The notes under the pieces were generated by a model. That model worked only from the letters and a program-made list of their open reading frames with translations. It did not search any database and was not told where the DNA came from. DNA of 64,000 nucleotides from Paragyromitra xinjiangensis. Its lineage: Eukaryota; Ascomycota; Pezizomycetes; Pezizales; Discinaceae. Position 1 is the first letter of the stretch; each line of letters begins with the position of its first letter. The position numbers and the translations under genes were made by a program. Below, in pieces: positions 36,766-47,999 of this stretch. The DNA lies in the NCBI GenBank assembly GCA_038503065.1, contig JBCAMK010000009.1, positions 744,001-808,000 on the forward strand. The letters run 5' to 3'.

Positions 36766-38928
36766 ATGTATTCAAGCAATGATGACGAGCTCCCGGACAT
36801 TCAATTGCTGCTCGAAGAGAAAATCGCCAAATCTAAGAAGGAGAAGGTAGTACTCCCTCCTTCGCTGTTTGACCCCGTCACTCCGCCTAAATCAAAACCA
36901 AAGCCGAAGCCAAGAGCTCAGTCGAAAGCAGTAGACCTGGCAATCAAAACGAAGGCTGTCGGGAAGAAAGAGAAGGCAGTTGTCGTTGAGACATTGGGCG
37001 ATGGCTGCACGTCTCAAGTACCAAAAGGAGTGAAGGCAAAAAAGGCCACGATAGCTAGGAAGCAAGCTTTGAATGTCGTAACTCAGGAAATTACCACAGC
37101 AAGGAAAGCTATAGGGGCGAAGGCTGGAAGCGGTGTTGTAACGTACCCTGAGGTATCTTCCTTGATTATAGCATCATCAATTCCAGCGGATTATTTGGGT
37201 TTGTCTATCTCTCATCCATTCAAGTTCGAGAACCAGGTGTGTATGTTGGACGTATTCAAAATAGCTAATTCCATATCTTGTGGTGCCCAAAGACCACGCT
37301 CCTGCAGTCGAAAATGCGGAAAAAAGAGTACAGCCTGCTCCACAAAGACGGCGAAGGCTGGTTCAGAAGAAGTATCTGACCAGTGACAGCGGTGACGACG
37401 ATGACGAGAGCGACGAAGGGCAAGGACAAGAAACCGTGAGGAGACTACAACAGGCAATTGCTGATCTTAATTTCTCTGACTCGGAGGAGGAGCCTTCCCG
37501 GACCCAACGACCTAAGCCTCGTGCAGAAGAAGCCATCTCTGAAGATGAGGGATTTGAGTCCCGCGGTAGTAGAAGTACTCTAGATGATATCTGTGGAGCA
37601 ATTCTCACATAGTAGGTACCTTAATTTTTCTGGGAGATGTCATGATGGTATTATGGTTTACAATAATACTAACTTCATCGAAGCTCCCCCCCTCGGTCTC
37701 TGAAACCCCGCAAAGTACTGCCTCCAGCAAACTCATTAGGGGAGCCTTCTACGGGACGCAAACTATCTTCTCCTAAGAAGAAGGCACCTCGAATACCACC
37801 TTCCCAACACCGTTTGAGTAGTGATGCGTTCTGGGAAGGGGCTACGAATAACTGGGTAGATGCTCACACGCCTCACAAAACGCCTGGTGTGGTACGAACC
37901 CTGTTCAATGTTGCAGATGGTAATATCCTTAAAGAACCTAGTGGCGACGAAGAGGAGGAAGATGAAGTAGAGGAGATAGCACGGCCGGCCACCAGTAGGA
38001 CTACGTCCTCTACTTCATCAAAGAGTGCTGCGCCTAAAGAACCAAAAGAGAAAACCGAATCAAAGAGAGCTTTCAATTCGAGGAAGAAGCAGCTAGCAGA
38101 GGAATTTTTGAAGATAGTTGATGATAGGATATCAAATGGTGAAGTAGCTAGGAAAACAGCATCTACTGGCGGCGTGAAAATTGTCTGGAGTAAAACCCTG
38201 CGAACCACAGCCGGAACAGCAAGGTGGAGGATGGAAAAACTTCAGAATGATTTGGGGCAGGTCTCGCTGGGAGATCCTTTATCAGCTGATAGAGTACGGC
38301 ATCATGCAACCATTGACCTTTCCGAGAAGGTGGTTGATAGCGAAGAGAAATTGTACAATGTACTGTGTCACGAGTATTGCCATCTGGCGAATTATATGAT
38401 CAGTAATGTCCGGAAGCCGCCTCATGGAGCCAGCTTCAAGGAATGGTATGTGGGGATATTACTATCGCTCCTTTTGTGTTCAGCAACTTACGGCCGAGGT
38501 TTAGGGCTTCTCTCTGTTCACGCGCCTTCTCTAACCTCAATGTTCACGTAACAACCACCCATTCCTACGAAATCGAGGCGAAATACAAGTGGACCTGCCA
38601 GACCTGTGGATATGTTTACAAGAGACACTCACCATCTATCGACACGACCCGGCACACCTGCGGTGCTTGCAAAGGCGGCAAGCTAGCACAAACACACCCA
38701 CCGCCTAAGGAAAAAAGGCCAATCACAGAATATCAAGCGTTCATGAAGGAAAATTTTAGGCGGATAAAGGCGGAGAATCCCGGGACATCACAAAGGGAGG
38801 TAATGAAGATTGTAGCGGAGGCTTATCGAGCGACGAAAGGCGCAGGAAATACGGATAAGGCAGAATTTGTGGAGGTGGGGGATAAAGAGGGAGAATTAGA
38901 AGGTATGTTTGGTGGACTGAAGGTTTAG
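36766..38928 (+). CDS. SprT-like metalloprotease with zinc ribbon and HMG-like tail (GCNA-type)
   Basis: Probably a nuclear protease acting on DNA-protein crosslinks. Four exons are inferred. The last junction is firm: exon 3 ends at 38,445 and exon 4 (38,505-38,928) restores FKEWASLCSRAFSN. The first two introns are less certain: donor at about 37,153 (GTATCT) or 37,237 with acceptor near 37,264, and a donor between about 37,566 and 37,591 with acceptor at about 37,690 just after a perfect TACTAAC branch site. The N-terminal half is disordered, basic then acidic (SDSGDDDDESDEGQGQ). The SprT domain has the zinc-binding HExxH in LCHEYCHLANYMI, then PPHGASFKEW; the zinc ribbon is TCQTCGYVYKRH...HTCGACKGGKL. 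The tail ITEYQAFMKENFRRIKAENP with TSQREVMKIVAEAYRA resembles an HMG/YABBY box. This domain order matches fungal GCNA/ACRC homologues. Confidence 0.88.
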
Positions 38929-40455
38929 CTACAGTTTTGGGTTTCGGATGGCGCTTTTGTCGTATGTAATGGTATGATTACTAGATGGGGGTTCTGGATT
39001 ATTCGTGAATACTCTTTTGGAACTATTGCGGAGCTGTTTTATGGTTTATTGGTGCGCTGGGGAGGCGCTTCGTTGCTTTTATCTGGTGAGACATGCGCAC
39101 AAGTGCGCTTTATATGCGCCGCGAATCCTCCCAATAATCGAATCTCTAAAAGCTGCAGTGTGAATGCGCACAGTGGCCTTCAGCCGTTCAATATCCCTCG
39201 GCCAATGCCTGAGCAAGAGCACGAGTGATGATTTATGAACATACATGCTCCATGTGTTGGCGATGCCTTGGTATTCAGAGATTGATATCGTAGATGCTAT
39301 TTTGAAGTCAGATGCAGGTCGAGTATGACCTTCGCCCACCGCAGCTGTCAAATATACAGTGAATATCCGTGTGAGTGATGGGGGTGGAGTGTCCTAGAGT
39401 AGTTGATTCGCAAGGCTCCATCTGCAACTCGAATTTTTTTTTTCTATGGGATTTCTACTCGTTGGTTCTTATCATCATTAAGGTCGGTAGTGGGAACGCG
39501 TAAAAGCCTCGAGCTGAAATCTGCCTCTGGACCGTGTACAACAGAAAAAAACAAGGCGAGATTTTTTAAAGGAATTGCACAAGTCGCGGTAAAGTCATTC
39601 CGTCGTGCAGTATTAGGATCATTGGTTGTTGCTGCCTAGGCAAAGCTTGAAATGATTGTCTTTTGAGAGATGTGGTTGGTCTGCGGCACAATGACGTGTT
39701 CTCGCTTTTTGAGCAACCAAGAAAATTCCGAAGCCTGAGGAACATACATATGCATTAGCGATGTAGATAAGACTTGCTTTCCGGGGTTCTGGGAACTAGC
39801 CTCTTATCTTTCCTTTGGGCCTACGTTCAAGCCTGCAGCATGCAAACTAACTAATGTCTTGGTCAAGATCCCGATTATTCACTAGAAGTTTCTGGCTCGT
39901 CGAGGTGTTACTTCACTCTTATCCTCACCGGCTCTAAGCCCCCGCATTTAGATAGTAATCTACCAAAAATCCTAGGTACTACTTCCACATCTAGCAGTGG
40001 TTTTTGATGAGGTTATCGAGTGATATTTGATGAATGAATTTAGAGATAAACCTGGATGAGAGCTATTTTATCTGTCTGCACCAACAGATTTTAGTTTTGC
40101 ACATGCATGTAGTGGGGTTCTTCTAAAAACCTGAATCTCCTGGGATGTCTGTGGAGGCCCTGCCACCTCGTTTTCACCAATTGTTCAGAGTACTTTGGAG
40201 GGTATTTAATAACTACTTAGTCTAGTTTGCTCTTGAGATTTTACATAAAACTGAAAGACTAGTTAGTATCTTATCCTGGATGATAGACCTAGTAGGCTCC
40301 TACCGTTACGAAATTTTCCCGATATAGTGCGCTCTCGCTATAAGGATATTGTTTATAAGAACATTTGGTTTGAAGGGGTGTTTTCACTTGGTTCCACCGA
40401 GCAGACTGTTACGACCAAAATCTAGGGATATTTACCCTATAGGAATAGGAATGTT

Positions 40456-40478
40456 CCAAGACTGATTTTCAGTCTTGG
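40456..40478. repeat. Perfect 10-bp stem hairpin
   Basis: CCAAGACTGA and its exact reverse complement TCAGTCTTGG are separated by TTT. It lies between the left ends of the outer and inner elements. Confidence 0.8.
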
Positions 40479-40483
40479 ACGTA

Positions 40484-40954
40484 CAGTAGGATCGCCCTAT
40501 AAGAATTCTGTTTATAAGAATAAACAGCCTATAAGGATATGGCTAGCAGAACCAGAGAATTTTGTATGCAAAAGTAAGAATATCGCTATAAAAGAATATT
40601 CTTAGCAGCCTGCTGTTTTTTGTTAGTATATTCTTATATGGCAGTCAGGGTTAGGGGAGACCTCTGATTCAGATAGATCATCCCTAGCTTCTTGCTCCTG
40701 TTTAAGTTACACTGTAGCAGAGATGACGGGCCAGGAGCAGAAAAAGATCACTATGGGGTTTAAAGATCAGTCTGCGTAGTTATATAAGGTATATATGTAG
40801 GTAGATAGAGACATTAATAATACAATCGATCAAGAAAACTTGAAGGAGTCGCAACGCAGGGTCATGAAAAATCACTCGGGCCTTCTGTAAGAATACCCCC
40901 TTATAAGAATATGGGGTCGCTGCAAAATCATATTCTTATAGGGCGATTGTACTG
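40484..40954. mobile_element. Inner TIR element nested in the outer copy
   Basis: Left end CAGTAGGATCGCCCTATAAG and reverse-complemented right end CAGTACAATCGCCCTATAAG are near-identical and flanked by TA (40,482-40,483 and 40,955-40,956). The 471-bp unit shares the CAGTA and CTATAAGAAT words with the outer ends, so the pair are related. Either a relative inserted inside the outer element, or the element carries double inverted termini. Confidence 0.65.
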
Positions 40955-41229
40955 TATTCTTATAGCGAGAGTCTACTGTACGCTGGTTTCCGGCTAGACA
41001 TACAGGGTCAGACTTATCACAATATTTCACCCTTAGGCTTTATGATGTCTAGGGTTGTTATAATATCTAAACTCAAGCGTTGGGCCAGATTTTCAGGTTA
41101 TAGCTATCCCTACCTAGTAAAGGGGATTACATGGCATAACGTCACCTCAGAAGTTTTTGAAATCACGTATCATCACTCGGTACCATGTTTTCTTTTTTCA
41201 AAATATCGTGACGATTATGGGTATCAATC

Positions 41230-41320
41230 GGCTCGGCTGGTCTAGTGGTATGATTCTCGCTTAGGGTCGCACTCTAAGTTAATATGCGAGAGGTCCCCGG
41301 TTCAAACCCGGGGTCGAGCC
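41230..41320 (+). tRNA. tRNA-Pro(AGG) with 18-nt intron
   Basis: Cloverleaf: acceptor GGCTCGG pairs with TCGAGCC, D arm contains TGGTCTAGTGGTATGA, anticodon stem CTCGC/GCGAG with loop TTAGGGT (anticodon AGG), and T arm CCCCGGTTCAAACCCGGGG. The intron sits in the canonical place one base 3' of the anticodon, and its CTCTAAG can pair with the anticodon-loop region. The mature RNA is 73 nt before CCA addition. A T-run follows at 41,361-41,367. It is identical, intron included, to the inverted copy at 41,963-42,053. Confidence 0.95.
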
Positions 41321-41360
41321 TAACTTACAGAGGGGGCAGCAAGCTCTTGCTTCCTTCCTC

Positions 41361-41367
41361 TTTTTTT
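41361..41367 (+). terminator. Pol III T-run after tRNA-Pro (+)
   Basis: Seven T residues 41 bases after the tRNA 3' end; no T4 run occurs sooner on this strand. Confidence 0.6.
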
Positions 41368-41954
41368 GCCCTTCTTTTCCTTGGATTCTTAATGAACGCA
41401 GAAGAGAAAGGAAGGAAGAAGCATTGAGAAAAACCGAAGAGTACGAACGAGAGTAGTATTATTATATCACGGGGATATTGGTTATAGGATTCTATCAAGC
41501 CTGGCGATTAGACCTGTCAGTCTCGTTTGATAATCCGCATGGGTCGATGGGACTGGGTACCTACGACAGAACTGCACGCATATTTCAAGTACCCGGCGTA
41601 TTAGGAGGTATGTTCCATCGACGGGAGTTATTATTCCTACGTTATACTTACTTAGTTAGCCTAGGAGAATTGAATATTTTTTTAGTATCAGCACTATACC
41701 CGTATCTTCTTCCTCCTCTATCTAGTATAGCGACAACCTCCTCAACCAAGTGGATCAACAACCAACATCATACATACATACATAATCCGTAGTGGCTCAC
41801 TACTGCCTGTACTTGTCTGTACCTATTACATGTACTTACTCACTACCTATAAACCTGTATAGTCAGTCCTTCCTTCTTCCCCTTTCTTTGGGGTCCTTTG
41901 GAGCAAAAAAAAGTTAGACAAAGAAGCAGGCACAGAACCCTTCCCTTATCCCGC

Positions 41955-41958
41955 AAAA
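41955..41958 (-). terminator. Pol III T4 terminator after tRNA-Pro (-)
   Basis: Four A on the plus strand (TTTT in the transcript) five bases after the minus-strand tRNA end; a stronger T8 run follows at 41,905-41,912. Confidence 0.6.
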
Positions 41959-41962
41959 GTTA

Positions 41963-42053
41963 GGCTCGACCCCGGGTTTGAACCGGGGACCTCTCGCATA
42001 TTAACTTAGAGTGCGACCCTAAGCGAGAATCATACCACTAGACCAGCCGAGCC
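41963..42053 (-). tRNA. tRNA-Pro(AGG) with 18-nt intron, inverted identical copy
   Basis: Base-for-base reverse complement of the tRNA at 41,230-41,320, including the 18-nt intron. Identity extends only a few bases into each flank (TAACTT after the 3' end, ATC before the 5' end). The pair forms a 91-bp inverted repeat with a 642-bp spacer, and transcription is convergent. Confidence 0.95.
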
Positions 42054-42753
42054 GATATCCTTAAGTACAAGTCCAGGACCATGTGCCGACAAGGATGAGG
42101 GCTGAGTCATGTGGGGTAATATTAGGATACCTTATCTCCCTAGATGAAGGTACTAGTTATTGCCTTCTCTTTGTTCTTTCTCTGACCCCGGGGAGTTGGT
42201 TTTGTTGTGTCGAGCAGCTTGGATGGTTGGCGTTCTGGATCTCTTTGTTAAAGGGGGGCGACGGGATATTAGCCCACACACACGATAGCTCAAAAGGCAA
42301 GCATTCGTGTGGTCCTTTCCTATTTCTCTTGGAGTGAATACTGGAAAAGGTGGATGAGAGTGAATACCTGCTCCCATAGTTCAAAATCCTTCTCTGCTTG
42401 GAGATGAACCCCTCCAGTACATATCCTTAACCACAGGAAATCTACCAGATGGAAACTTCAGATTTCGAGAAGGAAGTTCTTTTGATAAATCCCCAAACCC
42501 CGAGGCGCGAGAGGCAAGAAGCTATCCGAAAAGGAAGTACCCTTGTAATCCCGAAACCACACAAAAAGAAGGGTGGGATATAATAGTGTACACTGTAATG
42601 TAACTAGAGTACTATAAGAAATACCACAAAATAAGGGCGCCAAAACATAATGCAAAGGGATTAATAAAAAGAAGTTCCAAGTTTCCAAAGTACATACACT
42701 CATTAGAAGAGAGAATATTGATCAAAAGTGGAAATAAAGTATCCTTGAGAATT
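42054..42753. other. Spacer between tRNA-Pro (-) and FCP1 3' end
   Basis: 700 bases. Contains upstream sequence of the minus-strand tRNA and the FCP1 3' region. Open frames are short and overlap on both strands; no gene or repeat recognised. Confidence 0.5.
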
Positions 42754-45740
42754 TCATGGGTCAACCTTTTCGTCTGCTCCCTCATTTCCACCTCCACCGT
42801 CGTCCCCGATCCCAACAATGCCTTCCGCCTCCTCTTTTGTCGAGGTAGGTTCTATCGCTGTGGTCTCCTCTGTTCCCTCTTCTTCCTCATCCTCGTCTTG
42901 GGCCAGAAATTCCCTTTCAAATTCCGCCGCAAAACTATCATCATCGTCGAAGTCATCATCATCGCCTATCTCTTCATGAACCTCTACATCGGCGTCTTCC
43001 TGCGTATTGTTTGATGTCTCGGGAGCATCCTCTGTATCAACAGCCTCACCGACCTCCCCACTCTTCAGTGAGCGGTCGCTCAAAGTCCTCTGTCTTTTGT
43101 TCGACCTTAACTTTTCCGTTGGCTCGTCAACGGCGCTATCACCATTTGTTTCCTGCGAAGCTCCCGGTGTTGAGCTCCTTGACCTTTTCGCAGCTCTCTT
43201 CTGGCTCGGTGTTGACTTGACCGTCGAGGCGGACACCATACTTTCGTTCTCGCTCTCACCCCCTTCATCCTCATCATCTGAACCGATCCAATTCTTAAAC
43301 TCCGCGTCAACGTTCATCCAATCCACGTTCGCCATGTCCGGTGCGTTGAGTTCATCTACAGGGCTGCTTGGAATCTCTTCATCTATTTCGTCTGACTCCT
43401 CATCTTCCTCGGATAGCATTTGGATATCGTCAATTTGAAATCCATTTAGCGATGACTCATGTCGGTCTTCGGGGTGAATCTCAATTAGGTAATTTTCCTC
43501 CGGTTCTTTCCGCCAGTTCGAGAATGAGTCGTAGAGCCAATTCGGGGAGACGATCTTGATTTTTTGATACCGAGCGGCGGCTTGTCTTACCTTTGCAGTA
43601 CGACTCTTGAGCAGGTTAGCAGCATATCGAAACCGGCTTGCCTTCACGCAAGCACAACAGAGAAATACTGTACCCTCGCAGCTACTAAATGTGTCACTTT
43701 TGAATTGAGGCCATCAAGCACAGTGGCGCCGAAGCTCTTGGCCCAAACAGCGATATCAGAGCTAGAAATAAAAAAGTAAATGGGGACGTGATTAGTTGGG
43801 TCTAGTCATTCCTCGGGGTTTGGATTAAAGATTCTCACCTTTGGACATTTGCGCCCAATGGTATGACCCCGGAAAATACCAGAACGACGTCTCCCAAGGC
43901 TGCATGTTTCATACTTGGCATTATTTCCTTGATATCCGGCACAGCTCTCAGATCTAGCTTCGCTTCGCTCGAGCCTGGCCGTCGTCTTCCCCCGCCCGCG
44001 TCTGTCAGAGATTTTCGTTTCTTCTGAAATTCCTCATAGAATCTCTTATGTATCTCTGTTAGGTGCTTCTCTAAGGCGTAGAGTTCCACGTCGTGGTCGT
44101 GTAAAACACCATGCTTTTGCCTTCCGATCTCGCTCGGCGTTTCTTCTCCATTCTCTGTATGTACGTTTTCAACGACAGTGCTCTCAGCCATCTTCTCGTC
44201 CTCCCTGTCTTGCTCTTCCTGCATTCTAGCCAATGGTCTACCATGCTTCTGGGCATTGATAGCTTTGTCAAGGTCATCGGTTTGGGCGTTGAGGAGACTC
44301 TGGTCGTCACCTGCTCCCATGGTCACGAGCTGTTCTACCGTTGAAGGTTTGGCTGCTATACTAGAGCCATTCCCAGAATCCTCGAGTTCGCCTTTTTGCT
44401 CGCTAGATGCCTTCTCCGGGTCGGTAGGAGAAGCAAGAGATTGTGTTGGAGGCCCAGTAGGAAACTCCTGCCGTTTTGGCAAAAAGCTAGAATTGATATC
44501 TCCTATTCGGGGGAAGAAATCGTACGGTCGTACTTTCACTAGGTTGTCGCTCCACTTCCACACATCCCCTCTATCATCGATGATGACTACCATCTTTGTA
44601 TCCACCGGAAACAGTCGCTGAAGGCTCTTCTGTGTCATGCTACCACTCTCATCCCTGCTGAGTACTCTTTCACCGAATATTGTACCATCTGGGTCCACAA
44701 TATCCTTGACCATTAATGCGTAAGCCCGAGTCCCCATGGTATATATATGCAGCTCATAGAGCTTTGAGATAGCTTCCAGAAACTGTTTCAACCCTGGGCG
44801 CATTTTGACATAATACCATGTCCCACGACCACCCACTATGTCTTCATCCAGTTTGAACCCCTTCACGTCTTTAACGGCTTGGTAGTTGACGCAGTACGAG
44901 TCGGCCTGCCACTCCGCAACCGTAGTATCGACGGTGGCATGAATGATCGTTTGATCGAGATCCACTACTAATGACAGTTTTTTGGACTTGAGGAGTCTTT
45001 TCTTAGCATCTTCTTCTAACCGTGAAGCCTCCTAGTAGCGTAGTAATAGGTCAGTAACCAGGGCATTACAACAGTAGTTGCGTGGGCCCATGTGGCCTAC
45101 GATAAAGGGGAAGCCTACGTCCTGGCTAACTGTAAGTCCAGTACTATCGTGGGCCAGTTGAATCGTTGCACGGTCTTTGTTTGAAAAATAAGTGTAATCC
45201 TGTCTTTAAAACCTCCCCGCGAAAACAAAGAACCATTCCCAGCATTAGCTTGCAAACCCATAGAATCTTTCCCCAGAGCTACTCGGGAGGACCTTACTCC
45301 GTCATATCTTTTCCGCACATTGAGCAAAGGCCAGCGAACTGTACCGCATGTGTACATGGTTCCTCGATCTCTAAAATGTCGATACTATACGGATCATCAG
45401 CACCAATGCTCTATAAGGCTTTCTCCCCCAACCACCACACAACAGCTGCAGGAAAGTGAGTAGAAGGGAAAGAGCAAACGTACTTCTCTGAATGGATCTC
45501 GCTACCGACTTTGACGAACCACCTCTCCAGCTTCCCCTCTATTGGCGCGTCGAACTGGGCCGAGAACTCTTTTTCGACCTGCACTTCCTCGCCAAACTCC
45601 GGGTACTCCGTTACCGTGGTCTTGTACTTGTAGAGAAGCAAAGGCGAAAGTCGTGGAACATCATCGTCCCGCTTCTTGAGGAGCGCTGTGATGGTGATGG
45701 GATAGCGCACTGAGCGGGGCAGTTGGATAATCATACCCAC
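42754..45740 (-). CDS. FCP1: RNA polymerase II CTD phosphatase Fcp1
   Basis: Removes phosphate from the Rpb1 C-terminal repeats so polymerase can be recycled. Six minus-strand exons: 45740-45484, 45408-45298, 45203-45119, 45031-43839, 43761-43674, 43605-42754, in phase, giving 861 residues. The N-terminus has the lipoyl-like barrel and CxxC patch (EEPCTHAVQFAGLCSMCGKD), then DRATIQLAHDSTGLTVSQD. The catalytic HAD signature is VVDLDQTIIHATVD with D175 and D177. FCPH features MRPGLKQFLEAISKLYELHI and VVIIDDRGDVWKWSDNLVKV follow. A BRCT domain starts at GVIPLGANVQ, crosses two introns (HLVAAR then SRTAKVRQAA) and ends near VSPNWLYDSFSNWRKEPEENY. The tail is strongly acidic and includes AAEFEREFLAQDEDEEE, the TFIIF-binding type segment. 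A GTAAGA inside the last exon was rejected as a donor because TAKVRQAA is conserved coding. Confidence 0.95.
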
Positions 45741-47999
45741 CCGTTAAAGTCTGGTGTTGGTATGGTGGATGGTTCTGTGATGACGATATAATGATGATGG
45801 AGTGGTGATGAAGACTGAGAGGAGAGGAGGCTGTTCTGGGTTTAAGTAGTGGAAAGGTGCCGTCGAATTTAAGCTTTGTGCGGGTCCCTCGTGGACTAGC
45901 TAACGGGTTTCTCACGCGATAGATGAACTTCAAAGGAAGATGAGGCGAGGGTATGAAGACCTCTGCGCGTGCAACCAGCGCAATGTGCTCCGCGCGTATT
46001 GAATACAGGTCTCGAGTCACGGCTAACTAGGCTTTTTGGTCGGTTAACAAGGAATAGGCGGTGACGCGAGGAAGCGGAAGAACGAACGAACTTGTTCGCC
46101 AGGGTTAGGGTTTGTATGCGGTGGTGTTGGCGGCTTCTTACGCGCCTGGCGTTGCATCCAATTCTTGTTTGCCCTTTCAGTTGAAAAAAGAAAGCAATAA
46201 AGTAAAAAGAAGGTTGTCGTGGGATGAGGCTCTGCTGGGTGGGGAAAAAAAGGGTATGAAACAGTTGATCCTGCTGTTGCTGCCTTGTGTCCCTGGTTTT
46301 GGTTCTTTATCCTAGGGAGGAATGGCCCTTTAAATATGCATAGGGAACGTAGGTCGTTCCAGTAGAGGCGTTGCACATACTGGGGGCCGGAAACAGCCGC
46401 TTCGGTCAGTTGTTTGTCCCCCTTTGCCCAATAGATTCCAGTCACGATTCTCGCATCTGGCGAATCGCTTCTTGGTGTTTGTAATTTCTTTCGCCCAGAT
46501 AACATACCGGGGTTTACCCATTACGTACAACCGTTTTGGAGCTGGAGTATAATAGTTGCTCGACCAGATAGATTTAGATATATAGTTAAATGTGGACTTG
46601 ATCGACAACGTAGGGTATCTGCATGATTTCTAATCAAGTACTTTATAGTAACTTAGTAATAGAAATTCGTGTTATTATTTGGGGACTTGAGCCTCTTTAT
46701 TTTATATCTTCGTCCAGCTTGAGATATCAGACGGCTTTGCAGTTCGGTTCAGCAAGGCTGGGAAACGGCAGTTGGTCAGCTACCCAGCCTTGGGACCCAC
46801 AAGGTTAGTATGGGATAAGTAGACCTACATGTACTTAAGTTGAATATCCTTCTTGCCCATACACTTGAGATATGCAACATCCACATAAACTAGGTATTCG
46901 ACAAACCCAGGACTGGTGTATACAGATCACTAGGGTTAACGAAGTCTAGACAAACAGAAATATATTACTTAAGTTAAGGAGCTCGAATCTCACTACGGAT
47001 GAAACGCGTGGCTTCTGGTCCTTTAGGTCGGCCTGAGGGCCTTTAAATAAGAAATTGCACAGGAACAGATGGATGGAGTGGAGGAATATCATGAATCCGT
47101 AGCCATGGATCTGTCACTACCGGTATTCACAGTGGAGCGGCAAAATCCTCCCATGGGTGCCTGACACAACCCTACTTATGTAAGGACGCCAACCAACACG
47201 TCCGCTATGAAGTGAATAATCTAGCACGAAAGCGCAGTCTAGAATATGCGATAAGTATAAATGCAAGATAACTCGGTCACGATATATCACTCGTTTACCT
47301 TAGTCTCGTGCCCAGCCCCACTGCGCAGCTTGCTGCGTACCGTAGCAGCCATAGGCAGTAGGGGATGGGAACGAGCCTACGTTTACCTAATGGATTGGTC
47401 ATTCTATATTACTTCCTGATATCCCACGATCGTTTCTTTACCCCCTGACATCTACCACCTTAGTCACGTTTGGTTCAATAATATCCCCCTCGGGTCACTG
47501 GAGCGTAGTAAAGTTGCTAGAGAGTAGCGATCTCTTCCCGTCCTTACCATTTTCATTGATCATTGACTCCCACAAAACCATCTATCAAATCTCTCCTTTA
47601 TATTTCACTATCTACCGTGCAGCAAACCCAGCACAGACTCAACATTAATCCATCACCATCACCGTAGTAACCAGACACGCACATTCATATATCCCACGTC
47701 CAGAAGTAAACCAGACCCGTCATAAAATAAAACAAGAAAGAGAGGTAAAACGTCTTGATAGCGGAGAGGGTAATGATAAACAGAGACCAAGACAGAAGAA
47801 AGGAAAAAGAGGAACAGCACTGAATAGAACACAATCAAGGAGTGAAAGCACCCAACGACGCCCGAACACCTCAGACACCTCCTACTTCACAGCTTTCATA
47901 ACAACGTCCATCATTAGGTCCCTCCTGCCAAACCCGATAACAGTAATAACAAAGAAACCCTCTAAAACTCCAACGTACGGAATTCCCCAGCTTCTAATC
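45741..47999. other. Intergenic region between FCP1 5' end and ATG26 3' end
   Basis: 2.26 kb. The first few hundred bases are the FCP1 promoter and leader. The rest has only short accidental frames (longest 153 codons, minus, 46,044-46,505, proline- and basic-rich without resemblance). One TACATGTA at 46,826-46,833. No RNA gene recognised. Confidence 0.5.

Larger units (their letters stand above)
40325..40978. mobile_element. Non-autonomous TIR element (pogo/Tigger-like), outer copy
   Basis: The left end TAGTGCGCTCTCGCTATAAG matches the reverse complement of the right end, CAGTAGACTCTCGCTATAAG, at most positions, and both ends are flanked by TA (40,323-40,324 and 40,979-40,980). CAGTAGACTCTCGCTATAA is a pogo/Tigger-style terminus. 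The 654-bp interior has no intact transposase frame and many copies of a TATAAGAAT word in both orientations. A second TA-flanked element lies inside it. Confidence 0.75.
38929..41229. other. Intergenic region with nested TIR element
   Basis: 2.3 kb between the SprT gene and the first tRNA. No gene supported. It holds the nested inverted-repeat element at 40,325-40,978 and a hairpin at 40,456-40,478. Confidence 0.55.
41321..41962. other. Spacer between the inverted tRNA-Pro pair
   Basis: 640 bases with tRNA terminators at each end, a TACATGTA at 41,827-41,834 and a short CATA repeat near 41,770. No gene supported. Confidence 0.6.

Noticed and set aside
37237..37264. 28-nt intron in the SprT gene (GTGTGT to TAG)
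   Set aside because: It keeps the frame but is shorter than any credible fungal intron. An upstream donor at 37,153 with the same acceptor is more likely, though not certain.
40730..40790. Short frame beginning MTGQEQKKITMG inside the nested transposon
   Set aside because: It ends after 18 codons and has no recognisable transposase motif; too short to call a transposase relic.
43570..43605. GTAAGA donor inside the last FCP1 exon
   Set aside because: Using it would remove the conserved BRCT sequence TAKVRQAA and KIKIVSPNWL.
46044..46505. 153-codon minus-strand frame upstream of FCP1
   Set aside because: Proline- and basic-rich low-complexity product without resemblance to any family; it lies in promoter-like intergenic DNA.
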